Part shown: piece after piece, positions 1-12,800 of the stretch
Position numbering within the stretch: the first letter of the stretch is position 1
Layout: each line of letters begins with the position of its first letter
Position numbers and translations under genes: made by a program
Notes under the pieces: model-generated
What the model was told of the DNA's origin: nothing
Seen by the model: the letters and a program-made list of their open reading frames with translations, nothing else
The model's database searches: none
Origin: Bugula neritina
Lineage: Eukaryota > Bryozoa > Gymnolaemata > Cheilostomatida > Bugulidae
Length of the DNA: 64,000 nucleotides
Direction of reading: 5' to 3'
NCBI GenBank assembly: GCA_964035545.1
Contig: OZ037765.1
Location: 27,478,504-27,542,503 of the forward strand

Positions 1-1776
1 GGTTTTATTATTTCAGTCTGAGAGCTTGGACGTGGGGTTCCAGCTCTCTTAGTTTGTTTTTCAGCAACTTCATAAGTGTGTGTAAATTTCTTGGAATCTA
101 AAAATCCATCCGTTCCACATTTCCTCTCTTGCTCCCTGCAGTGCATAAAATAAAACTATGCAATGCTCAAAGTAATGTTTTATTACAATGCTCTAAAGTG
201 TTAGGGAGAATTTAAATTTTTTATTTTAATTTTTCTGACCATCACTGCAATATAATTATCCAAACTATAAATGTATTTTTTGCATATATTTGATCAAAAA
301 GTTTAGCTCAAGTTGAAAAGAACGTTTTTTCTACTTTTCAATTAAAAAAAGATGTGGAGCATGAGCATAAAGCAATTAAATTCAGGACATGGGTTATATG
401 TTGAATTAACAAAGACATACAAAATGTTTTTTCTAACAAATTTAAAGTTTTTTTTCGCAGCTACAACTTATAAATTAAGTCAAATAAAGCAAACACATCA
501 ACATTTGTTTGGTATTTTGAATGTTCTAATTTTTTTATTCATTTGAAACAACTAACTGATTAAATTATTCTTGGTAAAAAAGTTTTAGATTTTTAGATAA
601 AAGGAATTGTATATTATATGTATTACTAATAGCTAAAGTTATAAATTATTATGAAAAATATAAATGCAACATTATGCAGTAGCTTGCTGAGGATGTGCAA
701 TAGAAATTGGTGTGCTTGTGAATGAAAGAAATGCAAAGTGATCAAAGGCTGGAGATTGCTTGACACCAATACACTTTAAGAAAAGGATAAAATAATAACA
801 GTGCTCAATTTAAGTGTAAAAAGGTTTCTTGCAATTTAGTGCAAATTTTTACATATGATATTTCATGACCACCAAGCTTTTTGAGTTTAAATATCACTTT
901 TTAATTTGATGCTTAATTAGAAACTATATATTATAATAATTCAAACTACTTATAAAAAAATATCTGTTACGGTTTCGCAGACTGTTGAGTTATTTCCTAC
1001 TATTAGATGGTCATCACTGATTGGATAAAGTTACTACGCTGTCTTCAAGATTTTAAACAAAAAACTTGGTGTTGACGCTAAAAATTACCTGATACTGCTA
1101 CGCTGCCACATTTTACTCATATTACTGCAATAGCATAATATCATTGCAATAGATAAAATGTAGTAGCACTGTCAAAAGTATAAATATGGCAACAAGATAT
1201 TAAGTTACTAAATTCACTATAAAATTTGAAGCCTTTTGCTATCTATAACACTTCTTATACTATCAACATGCTAGAGACTTATACTCATTTTAGCTAAAAG
1301 AGTTTAGAATAAGTAATGAATAAAATAAAAACCCATCTATGTTTTACTTTTACTCTCAATGTTATAAAATTGACTTACCAAGCATACATATATTTGCAGA
1401 TTAAATAGATGTGATCAATTTACATTGTTAAATAACTTGTTATAGCTATTTAGAGTTGCACCAAATAACTGCTGTCTAAATTAAATGTTAATTTTTGTAG
1501 TCAAATCTAAGTTAGTAGATTTTTGAATTGGCTGTTACCAACACTAAGATAAAACTTTTGCACATGATTTTTACATAGTTTTGATATAGTTTATGTACTT
1601 TAGAAATGCAGCATATTCTTTGCTTCTTCGAGCTTCAACTTCTTCTTCATTCTCATCAACAGGCACTCCAGGAATTCCACTCTCAGGTCGGCGTATTAAG
1701 GCATAGCGGCTTTTCTTGGCTCTTTCTTTTGCATCAAAGGGTACATCAGTAATCACCATATTGGAAGTTGTTAAAT
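1..1776 (-). CDS. Two exons of an incomplete gene, possibly CSPP1-like (centrosome/spindle-pole protein)
   Basis: Exon A is 1776-1599: acceptor TATAG before 1776, open reading frame, first ATG at 1757. Exon B is 135 to the window edge: acceptor CTGCAG, open throughout on the minus strand. Joining exon A at a GTACAT donor (1598) to exon B keeps the frame (phase 2 to 1 nt) and reads ...RRSKEYAAFLK then EQERKCGTDGF. Without that splice exon A runs to a stop at 1571. The product is charged and rich in Lys, Arg and Glu. The segment with a small-residue GIPGVP stretch followed by RRSKEYAAFLKEQE resembles, from memory, an N-terminal motif of CSPP1, a microtubule-associated centrosomal and ciliary protein. 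The match is short and the donor is weak, so the name is tentative. The coding character of both exons is better supported than the family. The gene continues past the left edge, and no upstream exon was found. Confidence 0.42.
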
Positions 1777-2889
1777 CTATAAGTTGAAATCAATACAAAG
1801 TAAAAAAATGCAAAAACAACTTCAATATCAATGCATGCTATTTTTTATTTCAAGAGATGCGCAGTGAATTTCTCAAGCTTCAGGCATTAGAATCAATCAC
1901 TGTAACAAATCTATCAGTTTTTCAAATTATTCAACACTTTGCATTATTATATTACTTATTTTTTATTTATCTAGACATTTAAAAAAGCTTGTTCTGCTAT
2001 TTGTGTAGCAATTATACTAATAAACTAAATTAAATTGTACTACTTACTAATAGCAAACAAATTGTCAAAATATAGAGTAAGTAAATAATTTTAAACAAGT
2101 TAAAACTCATTCAAAAACAAACTCAATTCGAAACCTGCCTCAATAAAAATATGACACGAAGCAGCTCTGGGTTAAATCAATTGTTTATTTTAAGCAGATA
2201 AACATACGTGTATTAAAATATTACTGAAATTAATATATTTCATTTTTATGTTATAGCGTGCATTTAAAAGTTGATATTTATGTTTAATATTGCTCACAAA
2301 TACAAAATCAAAATAGTACTAGTAGTACACTTCGTCTAAAACTTAAAAGAACTTACATACGTTTATGTTTGTATTGTGATAGCTAGGCAAAAATTAAAAA
2401 ACACATTATCAATTTACTGTCTAGAATGCAAAATTTTAGTATGGAATTTTGGCTGCTACCAGGTGATAATTTTGAATAAAGACGTGTATTTTTAAGATAA
2501 TCATAATTATAATGAACCAACATTTACACATGAGTACCGTTTATTGGTTACCAGGCACTGACCATATCCAAGGAAAGAGAAAACGCGAGAATATTATTAT
2601 TGGTCTACATATAAAAAATAGCGATTACATTTATTGGCAATCTGTGCAGGCAAAGGATTGTGGGGCAGGCGGCGTCAATATTGCCACGTAAAATCGCACT
2701 GTTCTGCAAATTGTGTCATTCATTGAGGGTTTTAATGTTTTTTGGCACGCCGTCATACATCAACTGGTGATGATCAAATGATTATTTAATAACTAATCAA
2801 GGTTTTAGGTGCTAGGTATGCTGCTATTTTACATTATATCTATTTTGATTCAATTTTAGCTATGTTACTGTTAGTGTAACTCACTAACC

Positions 2890-3240
2890 AGTGAGTGTAA
2901 CTCAAACTGAGTCAAATAGTAATACTAATAGAGTAATACTAATACTAATAGTAATAGACAATAGTAATACTAATACTAATAGTAATAGTAATACTTGGAC
3001 TAATAGTAAAACTAATAGTAATACTATTACTATCACTATTAGTATTAGTATTCTAATAGTAATAGTTATACTTATAGTAATTATATGAGTTGACCAACTA
3101 ACTAACAGTAACTGCAACATTATTAATATTATAGTAGCTTTAGTAGTAATAGTATGAGTATGAGTATCAGTATGAGTATGAGTATGACTATGAGCGATAG
3201 TATCAGTTTGAGTATGCCGTAAGTGTACGAGTATCTGTTA
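2890..3240. repeat. Degenerate ATT/ACT trinucleotide and GAGTAT simple repeats
   Basis: Positions 2900-3080 are built from TAATAC/TAATAG triplets on one side and ATTAGT/ATTACT on the other, so the block is partly self-complementary. Positions 3150-3200 are runs of ATGAGT. The hydrophobic and Asn/Ser/Thr-rich translations across it on both strands are artefacts of the triplet repeat. Confidence 0.8.
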
Positions 3241-3272
3241 CTAATATTCAGTATAACTATAAGTATTTCTAT

Positions 3273-3305
3273 TGATTATCATTATTAATATTATAATGAT
3301 AATCA
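3273..3305. repeat. Near-perfect 33-bp AT-rich palindrome
   Basis: The arms TGATTATCATTAT and ATAATGATAATCA are reverse complements and meet at a short TAATATT centre. Similar TGATAATCATTA motifs recur near 49980-50040 and 50420-50460 in the other promoter-side intergenic region. Confidence 0.7.
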
Positions 3306-4707
3306 TTAACATCATGATAAGGTGTCACATTGACTGCAACAATTTGAATTACAGTCACTCAGTTTAACTGTAGCACTGAATCTTACTTAGTTGCGCAGAC
3401 CACTTCATAATTCATATACCAGTGAAACAACTAGATGTAATACTTATGACTTGATCAATTAAAATTGAAATGGTTGTTGTAATCAAATTGAAATTCTAAT
3501 AATAAACTGATCATATTTAATTATGTTGTTAATAATATTATATTTATAATAATTTGTCTTACAGCTATACTAGCATTTAATTACAATAATTTGGAGTTTC
3601 TCCTTATCATTTTTCTCTTACAGTTGCTCTTAGTTTCATACTTATAGTAAATATAGTTATCATTATAGTCAATTTTTATTTTATATCAATACTAACAGTA
3701 ATAATAAGATTTTAAAATTTGACTTTAGCTTTAACACTTCTAGAGTGGGTGGTAATTATTTTATTGCCCCCACTGTCATTTTTCTCTATTCAGAAATCGT
3801 ACGGAAGTAGACAGCTTTGTTAGTTACTGTATAAACCAGTGGTTTTTTTGTTCATTTAGTTTTACTTAGTTTTAAATCTCTTCACAGTGTCAATAAACCA
3901 TTCATCATTTTCTTAAAATTGGTTCCAATGTACAGGTATCACTGAGAATACACTTGATATAAAATAGTCTAGCAAGTGCTTATTTAGTATAAGTAATCTT
4001 TCTGTTTGTCTGAGCCACATATGTTGATGTTTATTTATTTATATCAGCCTAAAATTTAAAGGCATAAATGTTAATAGTAGACATAATTTTATTTCTGTCA
4101 GCTAATGCTGGAGGATAAAACAACTGTCTGAGTTAATTTAAGGTTATGCATAATGTGCACAATGTATTTTATTCATGTTGGAAGTAAATAATTTTGAGGT
4201 GTAGGCCAACTGTGGTATGTTAGGAGGTATATCTTGGGATCTCAGTGAATAGGCTATACTGTGAATTGAATGTTGAAGGGTTTTGTTTAGTCTACATTTT
4301 GTTGCTAATTTATAATTAATGCAAACTAGAAACAAGTTGTATGCATATACAAACTTGATAAATTCGCACAGGTGAATTATTCATAACTTTGGGCAATTTT
4401 TTTTATAACAAACTAATGATGTTTTCATTCAGTTAACTTGGATACTTGATGTTATCAGGTTCTAAAGTAGGTTATTTGTACAGACCCCAATACTTCTTTG
4501 TGTGATTTTGTTGATGTTTTTTCCTATGTGTTAAAATAAACTAAATAGACTGATGAGTAGTTGATTACAGCTATGTGGTGAGCAGATTTGGAGGATAAAT
4601 ATCTTTACTCTTATTTTTTATCTTTCAGTCATCAAGTTGAGCTATTAGTGTTAATTCTATACAGGTATATTATATTATTCAGCCTCCGGAATACTTCAGT
4701 CTACACA

Positions 4708-6840
4708 ATGAAGGTGAAGGAAATAGAAAGAACAGCTAATGTAGCCTGGTCACCTAACTCTCAGTATCCAGTATACCTAGCTTGTGGCACTGCTGCCCAA
4801 CAGCTTGATGCCACCTTTAGCACTAAATCTGCTTTAGAGGTGTTTCGGTTCAATCCAGAGAACCCAGGCTTAGCATGTGCACCTGTAGCGTCTGTTGAGA
4901 CTGATCATAGATTTAGCAAGGTTAGTGCGCAAGGGAATCGCATTTTATTCTTTGTTTTATTTTTACCATCAACTAAATTGTGCTGTTTATGAGTTGCAAT
5001 GAAGCCGTTTATTTTATAGGTAGTATGGGGCAGTCTGGGAATGGATGATGGCCATGCATCTGGTGTTATTGCTGGAGGAACTGATAATGGTTTAGTTTGT
5101 GTTTGGGATGCCTCTAAGCTCGTTATGAAAGAATCCGACTCACAGCTGCTGAATTTAAACAAACATGTTGGCAGTGTTGCAGCTCTGGATTTTAACAAGT
5201 TTCAGGTACTATTTCAGTGGTAATACTGCAAATAAAATGTTATTGAAACTACCATGTAAACACTTTTCCCACAACACTGAATCTGAATATTTCTGAACTT
5301 GTCCTGCAGGACAACCTGCTGGCATCTGGCGGTGGAGACTCTGAAATACTCTTATGGGATCTGAACAACCCGACCACTCCTATGACACCCGGCGCTAAGT
5401 CTCAGCCATCAGATGATGTCACCTGTCTGTCATGGAACTGCCAGGTGCAGCACATTCTAGCAAGTGCCCTCAATAGCCGCTGCGTCGTCTGGGACCTCAG
5501 GAAGAATGAGCCAATCATTAAAATCAGTGACAGCATGTCGAGGGTGAGTAGTGATGCCTGTATACATGGTGTGAGTGATTGTAGCAAGTACTGCAGGTGG
5601 TTGCCTTGTAAGCTGCTAGTCATAACTGAAGCTGCTAGTCATAACTGAAGCTGCTCTTGCTATTGTTAGATCAAGTCAAAGCTGGTCACGTGGCACCCTG
5701 AAGTTGCTACTCAACTGTTGCTCTCCTCTGAAGATGATCATTCTCCAGTCATACAGCTCTGGGACCTCAGATTTGCTGCATCTCCTTTGAAAGTAAGTCA
5801 CATCAGCTAAATCTTTAAGTTTACTGAATGGGCGTTTTCTGTTTCTGCACAAATTCAACTTTCTATACTACTCTTAAATCTCTATACTACTCTCTGTTTT
5901 CACTGATCTCTATACTACCATTCTACATATCGTGGGTAACTGTACAGGCAGAGTTTATTGTACTCCTGCAGGTTCTGGAGAGACACACCAGGGGAATCCT
6001 GTCAATGGCGTGGAGTAGGGCTGACCCAGATCTGCTTATTTCCTGTGGTAAAGATAATAAGCTGCTGTGCTGGAACCCAAATGCCGACGTAGTAGGTGGC
6101 CAGGTGAGGTGCTGGACATTAGCTCATCATACAAGTTACTATAATTACTAGAAGAGTTACTATGTTTAATGAGCATTGCTTACAATCTGTATCGTAGTAG
6201 CTGTGGAAAAATTGCAAGTTCTACATCGTTGAGTTTCGTTTCCAACAGATAACTTATGAGCTGCCTGTTGGTAATCAGTGGTGCTTTGATGTGCAATGGT
6301 GTCCGAGAAACCCTCATTGCGTTTCCGCATGTTCATTCGATGGGCGTGTGGCTGTGTACTCTATAATGGGCGGGGAGATGATGACTCAGCCCCTGGATAC
6401 TACTAGCAAGGTATTGCGTTGTACCACTCAGTGTTTACATGTTCCATACTCCAATATATTCACTCAACTGTTGTTGCTGTTACACTATGTATTGAATTAA
6501 TATCTTTTCTGTTCTAGAGATGGGTATGGCAACTGTTTTTGTGGTAATATATATAGCCAGGAGTTTGTTGTGTTCTTATTAACCATCATACTTACTTCTT
6601 GTGTTTCTGTTATACTAAAAGTTACCCTTCTTCTGTCTGTAAACTTTGTGAGGCCCTTTTTAAATATTATCCCATACAGTCTGCTGCACCTCTCTTTCCT
6701 ATTGGCAGATAGCCGATTCGTTTAGTGGGTTTGAAAGTGTTGCACCAACTCACACTGTACCGAAGGTGGAGAAGCACATCGTACCACAGATTAGTAAAGC
6801 ACCAAAGTGGTTGAAACGTCCTTGTGGAGCTTCTTTTGCA
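4708..6840 (+). other. SEC31: SEC31 WD40 propeller exons 1-7
   Basis: The first seven coding exons encode the seven-bladed N-terminal propeller that, in known Sec31, forms the cage vertex. The domain ends at a [14 protein letters not shown] segment (exon 7), followed by FGGKLVTF in exon 8, as in animal Sec31. All these exons are phase 0 at both ends. Confidence 0.9.
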
Positions 6841-9800
6841 GTAAGCAGACATCTATTTTTAAAATATTTATATTTTAATTTCTTCACTTTATTTTTTACC
6901 TGCATGCATGCGTGTGTATGTAATATTAAGTTACAGTGCTCTCCATAATTCACGGTTCCATTTCTTACGAAATTCCATAGGTCTTGTACCCTCAATTTGT
7001 GGTTTATGTATGTGTGTATAGGGACAAAATGGCCGGATTTAACGGATCTGTGAGTTAAATCTGGTATTGCACTATAATACAAATTGAGGTTTCAGGACCT
7101 GCAGCTATAGTGAGAGGGAGGAGAGGAGGAAGCACTTTATTGTATTATATAACATTTTTGTTTTATTCCTTTTTAATCATAGTTTGGAGGGAAGCTGGTG
7201 ACTTTCTCTTACACCAAGTCTGCAACTCCTGGTTCCAATACGCAGAATAAAGTCAACATACATAAAGTAGTAACTGAAGGGGACGTTGTTTCGCATTCGT
7301 CTCAACTTGAACACGCCCTTCAAAACAGACAGTTTGCAGAGTTCTGCTCCCTTAAAATCAGTAACAGTGAGGGGCATCTTGAGGAGACCCTGTGGAAGTT
7401 CCTAAAGGTGAGGAATCAACAGGCTGTAAGGGTGGTAGTCTGCAGTGTAGCATACAGTGCAGTGTAACTTATAGTCTGAGTTGTATGTTTATATTCACAT
7501 TAATACCTGAACTCTGGCAATCTTACAGGTCAACTTTGAGCATGAGCCAAGGACCAAATACCTCAATATTCTTGGATTTGATGCTCAGGAAATATCACAA
7601 AAAGTAAGTTTTGTATTGTTTTACCATGAAAATAATTTTCAAACTATTTAACAATGTGAGATTGTATAATACGTGCTGCTCTGTGTGTAGTTTAGTTTAA
7701 ATCTTGCTGCTCCAATAGAATTCACGAAGGTTATTGTTGTGATACACAATTCTGTATGCACTAAAATAAAGACAATAAAAGACCCTTCATGTACGAATAG
7801 TTTTGTTAGCATTATTGTATCAGCTGAGAGCCATTTTTGTTCATAGATTGTGTGGTAAACAACATGTGTATGAATTTTAATGCTGGCTACATGAAACTTG
7901 AAGTCTTTGTGATATGAAATGTGCAGGTGGGCTCTACGGCATCGTCTGCCACTAATGTGTCCGACAGCGAACTCACGTCCGACCTCTCGGACATGGCTGT
8001 TGGGGATCAGCAAACTGCGGCTGATGCTTTTGACAAGATTTCCCAGCCTAAGCCTGCAGCTAAAGAACTTCGGTTCAACACGACTGACAATGGTAAATTC
8101 AAATGCAATCAGTTGCTCTTAGGGTATGCGTTGTGTTCTCATCACATAGAAAACATCTGTTGGATATTTATATTAGACTTGAGCTATTAAATGGGAGATG
8201 ATTTGATCAAGTTTTATCCCAAATATCTCTATTAGTTTTCTATATTTAGCCATATTATATAACCAGAGTGTTGTCATGTCAGCGCTGACCTTCTATTGCA
8301 GGACCAGAGAGTCTGCTGACACAGGCTCTGCTCACAGGTCAGCTGGAGGAGGCGGTTGACCTCTGTCTGTGTGAAGGACGTATGGCTGACGCTATCATCC
8401 TGGCCAATGCTGCCGGCCCTGACCTCATGGCAAGGACAGTGAAGCGCTATTTTAAACAGTGCTCCAGTTCAACTGCTAGTGTAAGTTAATACTGATAGTG
8501 TAAGTTAATACTGCTAGTGTAAGTTAATACTGCTAGTGTAAGTTAATACTGCTAGTGTAAGTTAATACTGCTAGTGTAAGTTAATACTGCTAGTGTAAGT
8601 TAATATTACTAGTGTAAGTTAATACTGATAGTGTAAGTTAATACTGATAGTGTAAGTTAATACTGCTAGTGTAAGTTAATACTGCTAGTGTAAGTTAATA
8701 CTGCTAGTGTAAGTTAATACTGCTAGTGTAAGTTAATACTGCTAGTGTAAGTTAATATTACTAGTGTAAGTTAATACTGATAGTGTAAGTTAATACTGAT
8801 AGTGTAAGTTAATACTGCTAGTGTAAGTTAATACTGCTAGTGTAAGTTAATACTGCTAGTGTAAGTTAATACTGCTAGTGTAAGTTAATACTGCTAGTGT
8901 AAGTTAATATTACTAGTGTAAGTTAATACTGATAGTGTAAGTTAATACTGATAGTGTAAGTTAATACTGCTAGTGTAAGTTAATACTGCTAGTGTAGGTT
9001 AATACTGATAGTGTAAGTTAATACTGATAGTGTAAGTTAATACTGCTAGTGTAAGTTAATACTGCTAGTGTAAGTTAATACTGCTAGTGTAAGTTAATAT
9101 TACTAGTGTAAGTTAATACTGATAGTGTAAGTTAATACTGCTAGTGTAAGTTAATACTGCTAGTGTAAGTTAATACTGCTAGTGTAAGTTAATACTGATA
9201 GTGTAAGTTAATACTGATAGTGTAAGTTAATACTGATAGTGTAAGTTAATACTGCTAGTGTAAGTTAATACTGCTAGTGTAAGTTAATATTACTAGTGTA
9301 AGTTAATACTGATAGTGTAAGTTAATACTGCTAGTGTAAGTTAATACTGCTAGTGTAAGTTAATACTGATAGTGTAAGTTAATACTGATAGTGTAAGTTA
9401 ATACTGCTAGTGTAAGTCAATACTGCTAGTGTAAGTTAATACTGATAGTGTAAGTTAATACTGCTAGTGTAAGTTAATACTGCTAGTGTAAGTTAATACT
9501 GATAGTGTAGGTTAATACTGCTAGTGTAAGTTAATACTGCTAGTGTAAGTTAATACTGCTAGTGTAAGTTAATACTGCTAGTGTAAGTTAATACTGCTAG
9601 TGTAAGTTAATACTGCTAGTGTAAGTTAATACTGCTGGTGTAAGTTAATGCTAATAGTGTAAGTTAATACTGATAGTGTAAGTTAATACTACTAGTGTAA
9701 GTTAATACTACTAGTGTAAGTTAATACTACTAGTGTAAGTTACTACTGGTAGTGTAAGTTAATACTGGTAGTGTAAGTTAATACTGATAGTGTAAGTTAA

Positions 9801-12800
9801 TACTACTAGTGTAAGTTAATACTAATAGTGTAAGTTAATACTGCTAGTGTAAGTTAATACTGATAGTGTAAGTTAATACTGCTAGTGTAAGTTAATACTG
9901 ATAGTGTAAGTTAATACTGATAGTGTAAGTTAATACTGCTAGTGTAAGTTAATACTGCTAGTGTAAGTTAATACTGCTAGTGTAAGTTAATACTGATAGT
10001 GTAGGTTAATACTGATAGTGTAAGTTAATACTGATAGTGTAAGTTAATACTGCTGGTGTAACAAACTAATTGTCATGTATCACCTAAACTAACTTTTGTA
10101 ATAAAGTATATGCATTGTGTTAATATTGAAGCAGTCATCACAAACTTACACATAATTCATGTTAGAATGAAATAAATTTCAGGTCTGCACCTCCTCTCTA
10201 GAGTGTAAACAGCTTGTCTTTGCAGAATAGGGAGGAAGTCCAATAGTATATACTTGTACAATAAATAATTCATGCACCAAATTTACCAAATAATATTACT
10301 AGAGGACATATGAACTTATTCCTGTGACTCAATATCTAACTTGTAGTTGATATCAGCAGTGGTGCAGAAAGACTACGAATCTGTGGTTGAGAATGCTGCC
10401 CTGGAGAACTGGAAGGAGACTTTAGCTGTAATTCTCACGTATGGAACTGCTACGGAGTTTGTGCAACTTTGTGGTGAGTTGACGTGTTTATTCTACGTTT
10501 GAGCTGAAATGTTTTATTCTACAGTAAGAGAGTAATAACTTTATGATGGTCAGCTGATCATTCTACTCAATATAGAGTTGTTCTACCATGAAATTGGTTA
10601 TAGTTGGAAATATATGTGTAAATAAAGTCAATCTTAAGAAGTTTTATGATTAACGGAGTTGCTAGTTGTCATAAAGTACCACTAAGTTGTTAGTAAGCTT
10701 ATTAGTTTTATAAAAAAGTGCCTGTTTTAACTAATCTCTCTTTTTGGTTTTTGCTGTTGGACTTTTACTGAATTTTTTAGAAGACAGCATATCTCATACA
10801 ATGCATGTGTGGCTAGTTTAGAATGTGGAGTTTTTAACTGTTAATGTATTTGATGTTCCAGTGTTACAGAAAAGAGCTGTTTTATCATTAGCTAAGTGTA
10901 TTATAATAAGGGCTGTATTTAAAAAACTACCAAGTGCATGTAGTTGCGTTTCCCTTACTAGTGCCTCTTATTTGTATTTTCATATGCTGCTCGTATTATG
11001 TAGATAAACTGGGAGCACGTCTTGAAGATTCACCAAACCAGCACCTCTCCTCCAATGCCGTGCTCTGTTACATCTGTTCTGGTAACATTGACAAGTTTGT
11101 AGATTGCTGGATGAAACAGCCCTGTGCCACTTCAAACTCCTCATTTGCTCTGCAGGTATTTGTTTAGTTATTAAAACGTCTTTCCTATAGAGAAATACTT
11201 TCACTGATTTTGAAGCAATAATTTATTAAAATTATTTACTCATTGTTTATTTATTTGTATATGCAGGGAAGCCGAGTAAATGTTTTAATATATAAAAATT
11301 CTAGAAGGAACACCTGAGCACTTTTTTTTTTAGTTATATAAATGATTGATGAATAGTGTGAAATATAAAAATACCAGCTTTTGAAATGATAATTCTCAAT
11401 CAATTAATGAGTTTATAGCCCATTAAAAGAGTTCAGTTTGCCAAGGTTTCTCTCCCAACCACTCACCAAAAGTTAATGCACTTATATATGTATATGTGTG
11501 TGTGTGTGTGTGTGTGCGCGTGTGTGTGTGTAAGCTGATTCTTGCACACTGCACAATGGTGTATCTGGGATGTGAATTAATGTTTTAGGAGCTGATAGAG
11601 AAAGTGATGATGTTGCGTAAAGCAGTTGAACAATTACACGGACAGGAGTATTCTGTGTCAGCTGGCAGCTCATTGGCCAACAAACTAGGTCAATATGCTG
11701 AACTCTTGGCTGCTGAAGGTAGCCTTTCTACTGCTCTTGGATACCTGACAGGTGTAGCCCAGGTATTAGCACCAACAATTAGTAGTTGTGCTCTCTTGTC
11801 TTGGCTTGCCACTTCTTAATAAATCTAGTTGGTTGAATGTAATATGTAATAGTATATAATATTATATTTCACACCTATACAGTCATAGTCCTGACTATAA
11901 TATATAATATAATATACACAATAATATATACTACATAATATTATACTGTAATACATATTAGTATATTATATAGTATATGATCTATAATAATATGTAATCT
12001 ATAATATGTAATATATACAATAACTTTGCAGAGTCAGAAGCTGAGTGTACTCAAGTACAGACTGCAGACAGCACTGGGTCAGCATGTCTCCTCCACCCCG
12101 TGGCCCACCGCACCGGTGCGTGCTGCCCGTACTACCCAGGCTGGTCAAAACCAGGCTTATACACGGTCCACTAGTAACCCTTATGCTCAGCCAAATCAAG
12201 TAAAGAACTACCCTACATCCGCTCCTGTTCAGGGGAACACCTCTTACTCTAACCAACCTGGTCATAGGTATGTATACTGGTTGTTATGTAGCTGATTCTA
12301 GGTCAGCATACTGGTTGTTATGTAACTGATTCTAGGTCAGCATACTGGTTACTATATTATACTCACTGTTATATCATTGTAGTGGTTACAGTGCATACAA
12401 TGGCACACCTTCTGTTACCACGACGACCCCGTCTTATGGTGCTTACTCTTCTCAACCCAACTACCACCCTAATGCTTACTCATCAACTGCCGGCTATATG
12501 CAGCCAGCCTCCACTTACCAGCCTTCCCCACAGGCCCCCTACTCCACCCAGTCATACTACACCTCTGCATCCACCCCCTACTCTGCTGCTGCCAGCTATT
12601 CTAGTGCCCCCGGAGGCTACATGACACCAGATACGAGCTACATGGCACCAGCTGCTGGATACGGACTCCCTGCCCAACCCGTGGGACATGTAGCTGCTCG
12701 AGGTCAGTTAGTACACCGAAATGTGAAAATTATCTACTTCTTGTCTACCAACTGTATTCCGTACTACTGCCATGACTTATTCGTATGTGGGTTATTATAG

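Larger units (their letters stand above)
1777..4680. other. Intergenic region between the minus-strand gene and SEC31
   Basis: AT-rich, with no convincing coding exon on either strand. The GC content rises locally at about 2640-2760, a possible promoter area. It contains the degenerate TAATAC/AGT repeats and the palindrome listed separately. One or more untranslated SEC31 exons probably lie at its right end, because an acceptor (ATTATTCAG, ending at 4682) precedes the start codon exon. Confidence 0.5.

Noticed and set aside
2891-3120. Small ORFs on both strands with Asn/Ser/Thr-rich or Leu/Ile/Val-rich translations
   Set aside because: They are translations of degenerate trinucleotide repeats, with no start context, splice sites or family similarity.
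8472-10062. CRISPR-like or satellite-centromere interpretation of the array
   Set aside because: There are no unique spacers: units are contiguous and 19 bp. The array is confined to one intron and starts on its splice donor.
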